Shown piece by piece: positions 15,644 through 23,867 of a stretch of DNA of 40,179 nucleotides; the first letter of the stretch is position 1; every line of letters begins with the position of its first letter. The stretch comes from Sphingobacteriaceae bacterium (GTDB taxonomy: Bacteria > Bacteroidota > Bacteroidia > B-17B0 > Aurantibacillaceae): assembly GCA_023251725.1 (NCBI GenBank), contig JAHEYG010000023.1, positions 1 to 40,179 of the forward strand. Direction: 5' to 3'. A model generated the notes under the pieces. It was not told the DNA's origin. It saw only the letters and a list, made by a program, of their open reading frames with translations, and ran no database searches. The translations under genes were made by a program, and so were the position numbers.

Positions 15644-18600
15644 TTATTTTATTATTACCAACTTATCTGCTTTAAGTGTAGTATTTCCGTTTTCTATCTT
15701 GTAATAATAAATTCCTTCTTTTATTCCATCAACATTAATTTCGGCACGATTATTTTGATTATTGATATTCGATTTATAAATTAATTTACCCGTTACATCA
15801 AATATTTTTACCTCAGCATTTTCGGTAGTGATTAAAGTGTAAAGTAAACTCATATTGCCATTATTGGGATTTGGGAATAATAAAAAGGAATTAAGTTCTT
15901 TCTTTTTATTTAAACTGAACCCTTCGTTATTTGCCATTCGACCACCCACAATTGTAGAATCATCATTTCCACCACTGCAACTATCGTTAAATTGTATAAA
16001 ACTGTTAGAGGCAATACATAAAATGGCACGGCTTTGGTAAACAGCATTGCCGTCACTTAAAGGGCATTTGTTGGCAATGGAGTAAAGCGCATTTTTTTCG
16101 ACATTAGTAAAACTGAAAAAATTATTTTTTATGAGTTTCATCAGTAAAAAATTTACAATTTTTTGATTCTGGTCAATATTACCGGTTATTGGTGCAGAAC
16201 TGTTTGCCGATTGTGCCGCTGTAAGCTGACCGTTATTAATTAATGTATCAACCGCTTCGTACTTGCCAAAGGTGGTGGTTTTATTGGCGTTGTAAAAATT
16301 AATAAGCGTTGTATCGGAAGTGGTAATATCACCCCGCATCATCGAGCCAAAAGTATGTTTATTATGAATGTGATGTGTTGAGGTGTTGTAAACCGAATAA
16401 TTTACAGCGGCATTAATTAAATGGTTATAAGTTGTATCAACAGCCGATTGCAATTGCGCCGGAGGAATTGCAGGTGGGGGATTAATAACGACAATTGCCT
16501 GAGTTAAACCCGAAAGACATGCAATAGTAGGCGAAAGCGTTACAGAAACAGTGTTGGGCGCACCATACCTATCAGTAGCTGGAGGTCCATTTGTTGCATT
16601 AAGGTTTCCGGGAAAGGCTGGGTTTGCAATTGAGCCCGGGTTAACCCAAAGAGGAGTATTCACAGCAGAAGCAGCGACACTTGGTCCTGCCCATTCAGTA
16701 AAAGTCCAAAATGAAAATGGCCCGTTCCATAAGTTACCGCTTGCTACACCAATTGAACCTTGCTGTCCTACCTGACCGTTAGTGCCTGTTACAAAACCGT
16801 GTTTACTAACACCAAATTGATTATTATAAAAACCGCTAATGCTACTGATGTTATTTCCTTCGTAAAACAAACACTGACCTAAAATACTTAAATCATTACA
16901 AAAAACAGCGCACAGCGGGCTTGACTGCATATAAATACCTCTAATTGTTGTTTTACTCGTTGCGCTACTGCTTACCGTATTATTATCAATTATCGCACTT
17001 TGGCTTCCTGAACAAAAAATACCTTTTTGTTTTCCAAGAAATAACATATTAATAATGTTATTACTTACTCTTGCTCCACCCTTAACATTGTTCACGTAAA
17101 TTCCATCTGTTACATTTGTAATTAGGTTGGCTGCAATAGGCAACACAAAAGTGGTTAAACTAAAATTATTACTTGCATCCTGTAAAGCAATACCCAGATT
17201 GCAGAACCCGCTCCCCGTTGCTGTGATTGTATTTTGACCAATACCAAAAGTAAATCCACCGACCGCAGATAGAAAAGTATAATTTGCATTTATTCCTAAA
17301 TCGAAATTTGTAATAATATTTTTGCGGGTAAAAGTATTTTTTCTTGAATCGTTAAAAGTAATTCCCATATTACCAACGCATCCACTGGTGCAACTGCTAA
17401 TAGAAGTTCCCGTGCAAGTCAAAGTATTTGAAATCGCTTCACTGGTACTCATCCCAAATGTGCCAATACCACGCCACACATCTGTAAACTCATTCCACTG
17501 TGCATAAAGCCGGTTTGTAGGAAGAGGTGCCGCAGTTACATTACTAATTGCATATATAGCGGTTCCAACATTCACTGTTGGATTAAAAACGACACAAGTA
17601 TTACAACCGGTAATGTTTTCAAAAGAAGCGTTATTTACTTCTATACCGCTTTCTTTAATATAAACACCATTATCGAGATTCCCGAAAAAATTATCGAAAA
17701 AATTAGTTTGAGACGTTGAGGTACCAACGACCAAACCGGCAGGTGCCCAAGTTGTATTATCTAAATGAACGCCAATTATTCCTCTTGGAACCACCGCAGG
17801 TGTATAAAAACTGCTGCATTTTAAACTATTGCCCGGCGAAGTATTAGAAGCACCGGCTGTATATGTAGTCGTGGCTCCCGTAAAATCTGTTCTACCGGAA
17901 TTAATGCTCGTGCAATTTAATACCTCAGCACCAATATAGTTTTTATTTAAAAAACAATGGAAAATCTGAACATTGGAAGCGTATCCGCCAAACGGAGCCG
18001 CGTCAAACTTAACTGCTTTATAAGCATCTTCAATCCTACAACCGAACATCTGGGCTACTCCACCGCCGCCGCTTCCCGGTATAACAACAATTCCTTCCCA
18101 CATATCGGCGCACGAAAATAATGTACAGTTATTGGCTGCTAAAGTAAAACTTGGATTAATAACTATTTTACTACCGGAAGCCATTCTGAAAGTAGAGTTC
18201 AACCAAAAACAGCTTGCATTTATTGTTAGCGTTCCTACAATGTCAAGAACAGTACCCGCTGCTATGTTTTGATATATTGAACCGGCGGTTAAGTTGTAGT
18301 TGGTTAATGTTGCTGAACTTGCGGCGCAACAAAGCGTTGAAGTAATATCCACACAAATAGATGCGCTAACGCTGCCACAACCATTTGCTGTTACGGTATA
18401 ATTAATATTGTCTGTAGGCGTTACAACAATACTTGCTGTTGTAGCACCGCCCGGTTGCCAGTTAAATGAAATTCCGGTTGTGTTTGTAATATTTGTTGAT
18501 AAAGTTGTCGTAAGCCCTACGCATCCTAAAATTACGCCGCCACTTGAACTAACGGTAATAGGAGTTTGTGTTGGAGCAATCGTTACAGTAACGGTCTGGC

Positions 18601-21600
18601 TACCGGGACAATTTAAAGGTGAATATGTTCCGCTAAGTGTATAAGTAGTAGTAACAGTTGGGCTTACCGAAACTGGATTTCCTGTTAAGCCTCCGGGGTT
18701 CCAAGAATAAGTTCCCGCACTCAACCCAGTTCCGAATAGAAGACTTGTGCTTGGTGTTCCAATTGCACAAAGTACACTTTGACTCGCCGTTGCAGTTACA
18801 TTTGTCGTATAAACTAAAACAGCCGCATTTTTTTTATCAGTGCAACCGAAAGCGTTTGTTCCGGTCACTGTATAAATTGTAGAAACACTTGGTGTAACTG
18901 TAATTGGATTGGTTGTTGCTCCCGTACTCCAAGAATAAGAAACCGCACCACTCGCTGTAAGTACCGCATTGTTTCCCGGACAAATGGTACTTGAATTAAC
19001 GGTTACAGTAGGTAAGGGGTTTACAATAAGTGAAACCGTTTGTGTACTTTGACACAGACCGTTAGTTCCGAGAACCGTATAGGTGGTACTAAAATTAGGC
19101 GAAACTGTAATAACAGAGCCGGGAATTGCTCCAGGAAACCAAGTAAAAGAAGTTGCACCGCTTGCAGTAAGTGTACTGCTTTGAGTTCGACAAATTACAC
19201 TGGGAGAAGCTATAGCAACAATTGTTGGTGTTGGATTTACAACAACGGTTAGAGTTTTACAGACAGGGCATTGCAGAATCCCGAAAAAACCGCATATAGT
19301 ATAGGTAGTAGTTACAGATGGGGAAACTACAATATTATTAACTCCTACAATCGGGCCGGGTGTCGGCATCCAGGTATATGTACCCGGAGAAAAAAAGTTT
19401 TGATGAAGAATTGTTGATGCACCCTGACAAATTATGGATTGTGTAGCAAACGCAGTAACATTTGGCACAACTACATTAACGGCGGTTGTTTGGGTACTGG
19501 TACAGCCATTCGCTGCACTTGCAACAATAGTATAAATTGTACTTGCAGTTGGAGTAACAATTATTGGTGTTACTGTAAAACCTCCGGGTTGTGTGTTATA
19601 AGAAACGCCAACTGTCGGTGTTAAAGTTATGGTCACTGAATTACCGGCACAAATATTAGTTGCCGATTTTGTAATTGTAAAAGTTGGTGATGGAAATACT
19701 GATATATTAACGGTTTGTGTACTAACACAACCAAATATGCTTGTTCCTGTTACGGTATAGTTTGTTGATACGGGTGGAGTTACTATAATGACCGTTGTAG
19801 TTGCGCCTGTATTCCAAGTATAAGTATTGGCGCCGCTTGCAGTTAATGTCGTGGAATTTCCCGAACATAAAAATGGCGGCGAAGCATTAATGGAAATAGT
19901 TGGTAATGGATTTACAATTACAGTAACGGTCGTGCTACCGGGACATCCCTTTATTGTAAAGCCTGAAACCGTATAGGTAGTAGTAACAGTTGGGCTGACA
20001 ATAATCGGAGTTGTAGTTTGTCCACCGGGCTGCCATGTAAAAGTTGCTAATCCGGTTATATTTAAAGTGCTTGAAGTACCTGTGCAAATAGAACTTGGTG
20101 AAGCTGTAGCGATTGGATTTACCGGAAGAACTGTAACAACAAATGTCTGTGTTCCTATGCAGCCAAATGAATTTATTCCTGAAACAGTATAAGTTGTGGT
20201 TATGGTTGGAGACACGACAATGGAAATGGTATTGGTGGCACCCGTACTCCAAGTAAAATTAGTGGCACCACTCGCCGTTAATGTAACTGTTGTCCCCGGA
20301 CAATTATTATTACTTGATGCTGTAATGCTTATAGTCGGTGTAGGATTTACAATTACCATAACGGTCTGCGTACCCGTACAACCCGCAGCGTTTGTTCCGG
20401 TAACAGTATAATTAGTTGTTACAGTTGGCGAGACGGCAATTGTATTTGTGGTTACTCCTGTATTCCACGTATAAGTATTGGCACCGCTTGCTGTTAGGGT
20501 GGTGGAATTTCCCAAACATAAAATTGCAGGAGAATCCTGAATATTAATGATTGGTGATGGATTTACACTGACTGTAACAACAGCCGTTCCTGTACAACCT
20601 GCCGCATTTGCGCCGGTAACTGTATAAGTAGTGGTTACGCCCGGTGTTACTACTATAACACTTCCAGTTAAACCACCGGGTAGCCAAGTATAAGTTGATG
20701 CACCGAAAGCAGTAAGCGTTACAGTTTTTCCGGCGCAGATTAATGTTGGTGAAGCAACTGCTGTGACAGTTGGAGTTGGACTCACTACAAAAATTTGCGT
20801 CGTTGATGCGGTACAAGCCGGGTCAAGACCACCCGCAAAAGGAGACGTGCTGGAAGATACATTATGATTTACAGTATACGTACCTGCCGTCAATGAAATG
20901 CAAGCTGTTGAGCCGGTTAAAATTGTTGCAGGATTATAAACCGTATATGATAACACATCATAAATTGAACAGTTAGGTGTCCCAGTAAAGCAAACGGGCA
21001 AACCAACACAAGAAGGGTTTGGACTTACTGTAAATGAAGCATTGGGATTTTGCCAAACGTTTATAATACCGAAATTACAAACAGTAGGGTCACTTGGTCC
21101 GGTTGGTGGTAAAAACGGAGGGTTCATTCCAAATGTTGCGATTGTATAAGTTACATAACAATTTGTTCCACTCGGTACGGCGGTAAAAGGAACAACTGCT
21201 CCATTCGCCACTCCTGAATAAGTAAAATTAAAAGCAGCCGGCGTTCCTGAAGTCCATACATAAACACTATATGAAGTATAGGCAGGTTGATTGCAAGGAG
21301 TATAACCTACATTAAGTGTTGAATTTGGACAAGCGTCCGATAAAGGACAAGTATATGTTCCAAGACCAGTACCGGGATTAAAACAATTTTGTATTCCTAA
21401 ACCATTCCCAACTAATTCCCAAGTGAAATAACATCCATTAGTACATAGAATTTTGAGAATAAAATTTGCAGTGTCAGGACTGCAACCAACGCACATACTT
21501 GAATCTTGTTTTGTTGTTTTAATAAAATAAGTATTTCCAACTATTAATCCTGTAACATTCGCTTGTATTAGAGTATCGTTTGTTGGTGTAATGCTGTCAA

Positions 21601-21883
21601 CTTCCAATGCGGTTAAACTGCCACAAGTTCCACTTAACACAGAAAGTTTTTGAATTTTAAAATTAGTCGTGTTTCCTAAATTGATAAGCGAAATACTTTT
21701 GCTTGTAGCATCCGCAATAAATTGTAGCCAACCATCTTTGTTAGTTTGTTTTAAAACTCCCATTGTGCCGGTTGCTGGTGCAGTAATCGCAACTGAACAA
21801 GTTGAACCCGGAGTTTGTGCATTTGTAAACCATGCGCTTGCTACAAGCGATAAGGTTATGAGTAACATTTTTGCTTTTTGCAT
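15644..21883 (-). CDS. Giant T9SS-exported adhesin-like protein with Ig-like repeats and beta-helix
   Basis: The 2079-residue protein has a signal peptide (about 1-22) and a Cys-rich N-terminal region (about 23-365). Eleven tandem Ig/PKD-like repeats of about 72-78 residues follow (about 366-1181). Each has the plan 'IC.G....LTASG...Y.W..G.......V.P..TT.YTV.G.N..GC..T..V.V.VNP', with a conserved Cys pair. Next comes a parallel beta-helix region (about 1185-1780), with repeated short strands and Asn ladders. The C-terminal type A sorting domain (about 2000-2079) includes FPNPNNGNMSL and GIKEGIYYYKI. It should be exported by T9SS and shown at the cell surface, likely for adhesion or substrate contact. 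A promoter lies upstream (21944-21974). It occupies a third of the integrated element. Confidence 0.88.
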   Translation of the reverse strand: MQKAKMLLITLSLVASAWFTNAQTPGSTCSVAITAPATGTMGVLKQTNKDGWLQFIADATSKSISLINLGNTTNFKIQKLSVLSGTCGSLTALEVDSITPTNDTLIQANVTGLIVGNTYFIKTTKQDSSMCVGCSPDTANFILKILCTNGCYFTWELVGNGLGIQNCFNPGTGLGTYTCPLSDACPNSTLNVGYTPCNQPAYTSYSVYVWTSGTPAAFNFTYSGVANGAVVPFTAVPSGTNCYVTYTIATFGMNPPFLPPTGPSDPTVCNFGIINVWQNPNASFTVSPNPSCVGLPVCFTGTPNCSIYDVLSYTVYNPATILTGSTACISLTAGTYTVNHNVSSSTSPFAGGLDPACTASTTQIFVVSPTPTVTAVASPTLICAGKTVTLTAFGASTYTWLPGGLTGSVIVVTPGVTTTYTVTGANAAGCTGTAVVTVSVNPSPIINIQDSPAILCLGNSTTLTASGANTYTWNTGVTTNTIAVSPTVTTNYTVTGTNAAGCTGTQTVMVIVNPTPTISITASSNNNCPGTTVTLTASGATNFTWSTGATNTISIVVSPTITTTYTVSGINSFGCIGTQTFVVTVLPVNPIATASPSSICTGTSSTLNITGLATFTWQPGGQTTTPIIVSPTVTTTYTVSGFTIKGCPGSTTVTVIVNPLPTISINASPPFLCSGNSTTLTASGANTYTWNTGATTTVIIVTPPVSTNYTVTGTSIFGCVSTQTVNISVFPSPTFTITKSATNICAGNSVTITLTPTVGVSYNTQPGGFTVTPIIVTPTASTIYTIVASAANGCTSTQTTAVNVVVPNVTAFATQSIICQGASTILHQNFFSPGTYTWMPTPGPIVGVNNIVVSPSVTTTYTICGFFGILQCPVCKTLTVVVNPTPTIVAIASPSVICRTQSSTLTASGATSFTWFPGAIPGSVITVSPNFSTTYTVLGTNGLCQSTQTVSLIVNPLPTVTVNSSTICPGNNAVLTASGAVSYSWSTGATTNPITVTPSVSTIYTVTGTNAFGCTDKKNAAVLVYTTNVTATASQSVLCAIGTPSTSLLFGTGLSAGTYSWNPGGLTGNPVSVSPTVTTTYTLSGTYSPLNCPGSQTVTVTIAPTQTPITVSSSGGVILGCVGLTTTLSTNITNTTGISFNWQPGGATTASIVVTPTDNINYTVTANGCGSVSASICVDITSTLCCAASSATLTNYNLTAGSIYQNIAAGTVLDIVGTLTINASCFWLNSTFRMASGSKIVINPSFTLAANNCTLFSCADMWEGIVVIPGSGGGGVAQMFGCRIEDAYKAVKFDAAPFGGYASNVQIFHCFLNKNYIGAEVLNCTSINSGRTDFTGATTTYTAGASNTSPGNSLKCSSFYTPAVVPRGIIGVHLDNTTWAPAGLVVGTSTSQTNFFDNFFGNLDNGVYIKESGIEVNNASFENITGCNTCVVFNPTVNVGTAIYAISNVTAAPLPTNRLYAQWNEFTDVWRGIGTFGMSTSEAISNTLTCTGTSISSCTSGCVGNMGITFNDSRKNTFTRKNIITNFDLGINANYTFLSAVGGFTFGIGQNTITATGSGFCNLGIALQDASNNFSLTTFVLPIAANLITNVTDGIYVNNVKGGARVSNNIINMLFLGKQKGIFCSGSQSAIIDNNTVSSSATSKTTIRGIYMQSSPLCAVFCNDLSILGQCLFYEGNNISSISGFYNNQFGVSKHGFVTGTNGQVGQQGSIGVASGNLWNGPFSFWTFTEWAGPSVAASAVNTPLWVNPGSIANPAFPGNLNATNGPPATDRYGAPNTVSVTLSPTIACLSGLTQAIVVINPPPAIPPAQLQSAVDTTYNHLINAAVNYSVYNTSTHHIHNKHTFGSMMRGDITTSDTTLINFYNANKTTTFGKYEAVDTLINNGQLTAAQSANSSAPITGNIDQNQKIVNFLLMKLIKNNFFSFTNVEKNALYSIANKCPLSDGNAVYQSRAILCIASNSFIQFNDSCSGGNDDSTIVGGRMANNEGFSLNKKKELNSFLLFPNPNNGNMSLLYTLITTENAEVKIFDVTGKLIYKSNINNQNNRAEINVDGIKEGIYYYKIENGNTTLKADKLVIIK

Positions 21884-21943
21884 GATGCTTTTTTAAATGG
21901 TTAAATACAATTATTTTTGAGAGGCGATAAAAGTGCGGGACAG

Positions 21944-21974
21944 TAAATGTATCCAAAATATAATCCGAACCAAA
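21944..21974 (-). promoter_or_regulatory. Promoter of the giant T9SS gene
   Basis: On the minus strand, TTTG (21974-21971), 19 bases, then TACATTTA (21951-21944). This is close to the Bacteroidota consensus TTTG-N19/20-TAnnTTTG, with the last base of the -7 box changed. Transcription would begin near 21937 and give a leader of about 55 bases before the ATG at 21883. Confidence 0.5.
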
Positions 21975-22003
21975 TTTTTAATTGCTTAATTTAGAATAAC
22001 GCT

Positions 22004-22048
22004 AAAAAAATAGGTAAAAACACCTACAAAAATAGGTGTAAACACCTA
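22004..22048 (-). terminator. Tandem terminators after the zinc-ribbon gene
   Basis: Two hairpins lie in a row on the minus strand: TAGGTG-TTTA-CACCTA (22048-22033) followed by five U, and TAGGT-N6-ACCTA (22026-22011) followed by seven U. They start 21 bases after the stop of the gene at 22069 and keep its transcript out of the giant-gene promoter region. Confidence 0.6.
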
Positions 22049-22068
22049 CAAAAACAGCAACTTTTTTA

Positions 22069-22359
22069 CTAATTACCGATTTCCGTTTTAAGTTTTCCTT
22101 TATCGTTTTTTCCACATTTCGGGCAGTGTTCCGAATTTTTATTTGAAATAAATCCACAACTTTTACAAGTGTATTCTTTCGCGGTAACATCCCCTCCCTG
22201 ATTCAGAATCATAATTTTTAAAAGTCTGTTTGTTTCTTTTTGAAGCGCCACCCTTTCATTAATTTTATAATACCAACACATTAATTCTCTTAAAATAAGG
22301 AATACAGCAAAAAATATTGCTATTCCGACTCCGATACTAACTAATACTGCATCACTCAT
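22069..22359 (-). CDS. Small membrane protein with zinc ribbon
   Basis: The 96-residue protein has one N-terminal TM helix (about 5-25) and a short charged, probably coiled-coil stretch (about 33-55). A C-terminal zinc ribbon with two CxxC pairs follows (YTCKSCGFISNKNSEHCPKCGKN; Cys at about 64, 67, 78 and 81). The ribbon would face the cytoplasm if the N-terminus is outside. No family name is clear. It sits between two T9SS cargo genes on the same strand, and two terminators follow it. A role as a small scaffold or redox/zinc-binding factor cannot be decided. Confidence 0.7.
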   Translation of the reverse strand: MSDAVLVSIGVGIAIFFAVFLILRELMCWYYKINERVALQKETNRLLKIMILNQGGDVTAKEYTCKSCGFISNKNSEHCPKCGKNDKGKLKTEIGN

Positions 22360-22437
22360 AGTTTTTTGTTTTAATTAATATTAAATAAATTCAATTTAAC
22401 TTTTCTCATTATCAAAATTTTAAAAATCCGTTAAATT

Positions 22438-23052
22438 TTATTCAACAATTAGTTTACCTCTTGCAACTATTTGTTTAGTTTCTGAAATAGTGTAACAATA
22501 AATACCAACTGGAAGGTTAGAAGTAATTTCGTTGTTCCCGGAATATATTTTTGATTTAATAACTTGCTGACCTACCGAATTAAAAACAATGATTTCGGCG
22601 TTCTGAATATAAGAGTCAATCGAAACATTAAATATTTCGTGACTTGGAATTGGAAATACTGTAATTTTTATTGAGTTATCATATTCTATAATACCGGTAG
22701 TACAAGTGACAGTAATAATTCCAGTTGCAATTCCAACACAAGTGAATGTAGGAGCATACTGCTGAATATTTAAAGTAACTGTATAATTTCCAAGCGATGT
22801 GTAAGTTGTAGCACCATTCGGCGAACCACCTGTCGCTGGATTTGTATAAGAGTTTGTTGCGCCATTGCCGTAATTCCATTGCGTATATACGGTTCCATTT
22901 GTAGCACCTAAAACGGAGTTATTATTAAAGATAACTGATACGGGGGCGCATCCTGTTGTGGGCGTAGAAACAAAGCTGACTGAATAAGTTCCGGGACATT
23001 GCGCATTTATTTTGATGGAAACAATTAGAAATAGAATAAATATTTTTTTCAT
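22438..23052 (-). CDS. Small T9SS-exported PKD-domain protein
   Basis: The 204-residue protein has a signal peptide (about 1-17), one PKD-like domain (about 20-115) and a type A sorting domain (about 122-204). The PKD domain shows GCAPVSVIFNN, WNYGNGATN and YTSLGNYTVTLNI. The sorting domain shows VFPIPSHEIFNVSI and LPVGIYCYTI. 'FPIPS' replaces the usual 'PNP' motif, a modest deviation. It is the third T9SS client in the element. Its small size suggests a surface accessory to the giant repeat protein, which has similar Ig/PKD modules. Confidence 0.8.
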   Translation of the reverse strand: MKKIFILFLIVSIKINAQCPGTYSVSFVSTPTTGCAPVSVIFNNNSVLGATNGTVYTQWNYGNGATNSYTNPATGGSPNGATTYTSLGNYTVTLNIQQYAPTFTCVGIATGIITVTCTTGIIEYDNSIKITVFPIPSHEIFNVSIDSYIQNAEIIVFNSVGQQVIKSKIYSGNNEITSNLPVGIYCYTISETKQIVARGKLIVE

Positions 23053-23075
23053 GCGTTTGTTTTTTGCTGATTATT

Positions 23076-23333
23076 CTATTTTTTATTTAATCCATTAAAT
23101 AAACGTGAATCTGCTTTATCGCAACTATCAACGATTCGTGTAGCTTGTGCTTCTGTCAAATCGCCCGCTTTCATAAATTTAATAATTCTGTCATATCGAT
23201 TATTGATACTATCCAATGTATGCGGCCCGTTATCAACTTGTCTTTGCAGTTTTTTTTCTAACTCTGTTGAGTCGGTTGTGCAACTCAATATGATTATAAA
23301 AGGGGTTACAAATACTAAACCAATTTTTTTCAT
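23076..23333 (-). CDS. Small putative lipoprotein
   Basis: The 85-residue protein has a signal peptide with lipobox (FIIILSC, Cys at about 18) and then a short helical, charged domain (DSINNRYDRIIKFMKAGDLTEAQATRIVDSC). It should be lipid-anchored in the envelope. The gene ends 23 bases before the start of the T9SS PKD gene and is probably co-transcribed with it. The intergenic region upstream, shared with the divergent XRE regulator, carries two inverted repeats. Confidence 0.65.
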   Translation of the reverse strand: MKKIGLVFVTPFIIILSCTTDSTELEKKLQRQVDNGPHTLDSINNRYDRIIKFMKAGDLTEAQATRIVDSCDKADSRLFNGLNKK

Positions 23334-23360
23334 CTTTTTTATTTTTTGCTAATATATGAA

Positions 23361-23382
23361 ATATAGTAATATACTACTATAT
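23361..23382. promoter_or_regulatory. Inverted repeat in the XRE/lipoprotein intergenic region
   Basis: ATATAGTA and TACTATAT form perfect 8-bp arms with a 6-base spacer, flanked by direct ATATGAAA copies at 23354 and 23379. Its place between divergent genes makes it a candidate operator for the XRE regulator and would let it control the lipoprotein and T9SS genes too. On the minus strand the arm includes TATATTTC, one base off a -7 box. Confidence 0.5.
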
Positions 23383-23397
23383 GAAAAATCTTGAAAA

Positions 23398-23417
23398 TTC
23401 ACATTATTGTATGTGAA
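23398..23417. promoter_or_regulatory. Inverted repeat over the XRE regulator start
   Basis: TTCACAT and ATGTGAA form 7-bp arms with a 6-base spacer, the same geometry as the repeat at 23361-23382 but a different sequence. It overlaps the probable GTG start, so binding or an RNA hairpin here could reduce expression of the regulator (autoregulation). Confidence 0.4.
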
Positions 23418-23652
23418 TAAAACTGAGGAACGTTTTTTAATCTATTTTGGCCGGAACCTTGCAGAAATGCGAAGGAAGAAAAACATTTCCCAAGAACAAC
23501 TCGCTAATGATGCTGATATCAGTTTGAGTGCTATAAGCAAATTGGAACGGGGGATTTTAAACATAAGCGTATCGAACGCTTTTAAAATATCCAAAGTATT
23601 AAAGGTTCATTATAAAGAGTTATTCAATTTCGATTTGCCTTCAAAGAAGTAA
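23413..23652 (+). CDS. XRE-family helix-turn-helix regulator
   Basis: The protein of about 79 residues is a Cro/C1-type HTH: RNLAEMRRKKNISQEQLANDADISLSAISKLERGILNISVSNAFKISKVLKV covers the five helices, with QEQLAND..ISLSAISKLE as the recognition unit. I prefer the GTG at 23413; a TTG at 23407 in the same frame would add two residues, and the ATG at 23411 is out of frame. It is the last gene before the right end of the element and is divergent from the lipoprotein/T9SS genes. It probably controls those genes, itself or element maintenance through the inverted repeats upstream. Confidence 0.85.
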   Translation: MNKTEERFLIYFGRNLAEMRRKKNISQEQLANDADISLSAISKLERGILNISVSNAFKISKVLKVHYKELFNFDLPSKK

Positions 23653-23710
23653 ATTCTGAGTATTGCTGAATAAATACGAGTATTAAAGAAATCTCTTTTG
23701 AAGCGGTTTT

Positions 23711-23731
23711 GTGTGCAAATAGTGTGCAAAT
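23711..23731 (+). promoter_or_regulatory. Paired GTGTGCAAAT arm-type sites, right end
   Basis: GTGTGCAAAT at 23711 and 23722, a period of 11 bases, is the same pair as at 5519-5539. It lies 37 bases inside the right attachment core. This fits an integrase arm site. Confidence 0.6.
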
Positions 23732-23732
23732 T

Positions 23733-23761
23733 AAAAAGGGCTTTATTTCTAAAACCCTTTT
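23733..23761 (-). terminator. Element-borne terminator for the rebuilt tRNA-Val
   Basis: On the minus strand a 12-bp stem (AAAAGGGTTTTA / TAAAGCCCTTTT, one G-U pair) with a GAAA tetraloop ends in U residues. It begins 8 bases past the tRNA 3' end. The element thus brings both the tRNA 3' part and a replacement terminator. Confidence 0.65.
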
Positions 23762-23767
23762 CCCATT

Positions 23768-23813
23768 GTGGGAACTACTGGGTTCGAACCAGTGACCCTC
23801 TGCTTGTAAGGCA
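23768..23813 (-). repeat. Right attachment site (46-bp repeat)
   Basis: Identical to 5355-5400. It covers the tRNA-Val 3' part from the anticodon loop to one base past the discriminator. Here it is joined to the host's 5' part of the gene, so the tRNA is intact. Confidence 0.9.
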
Positions 23814-23843
23814 GATGCTCTGAACCAGCTGAGCTAAGCTCCC
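23769..23843 (-). tRNA. tRNA-Val (UAC)
   Basis: The 75-base gene folds as a cloverleaf: a 7-bp acceptor stem (GGGAGCT / AGTTCCC, one G-U), a D arm GCTC/GAGC, an anticodon stem TCTGC/GCAGA with loop CTTACAA (anticodon TAC), a 5-base variable region and a T arm ACTGG/CCAGT with loop TTCGAAC. The discriminator is A; CCA is not encoded. Its 3' 45 bases come from the element's attachment site. A promoter lies 24 bases upstream and a terminator 8 bases downstream. Confidence 0.97.
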
Positions 23844-23867
23844 ATTGATTTCCCCTTTATGGGGAGG

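Larger units (their letters stand above)
5355..23813. mobile_element. Integrative element of about 18.4 kb in tRNA-Val
   Basis: The element is bounded by a 46-bp direct repeat of tRNA-Val 3' sequence. A tyrosine recombinase gene lies next to the left end, and paired GTGTGCAAAT motifs occur near both ends. Integration rebuilt a complete tRNA at the right end and left a fragment at the left. The contents are a recombination gene, an HTH protein, a RepA-like ATPase with a primase-like protein (replication), two small unknown genes, an AbiC-like pair, three T9SS-exported proteins, two small envelope genes and an XRE regulator. No relaxase, coupling protein or type IV secretion gene is visible, and no phage structural gene. 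Transfer therefore probably depends on another element, or mobility has been lost. Confidence 0.88.

Noticed and set aside
15644..21883. Several open frames on the opposite strand and in other frames of the giant repeat gene
   Set aside because: They are short, lack coherent domains and follow the repetitive Thr/Val/Gly codons of the real gene. The minus-strand frame has a signal peptide, eleven repeats and a sorting domain.
22002..22190. A 62-residue frame overlapping the zinc-ribbon gene
   Set aside because: It runs through the tandem terminators and lies out of frame with the zinc-ribbon protein, which has a TM helix and two CxxC pairs.
5355..23813. Prophage
   Set aside because: Integrase, HTH and replication genes are present, but I see no capsid, portal, terminase, tail or lysis gene. 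A phage satellite or island is still possible.
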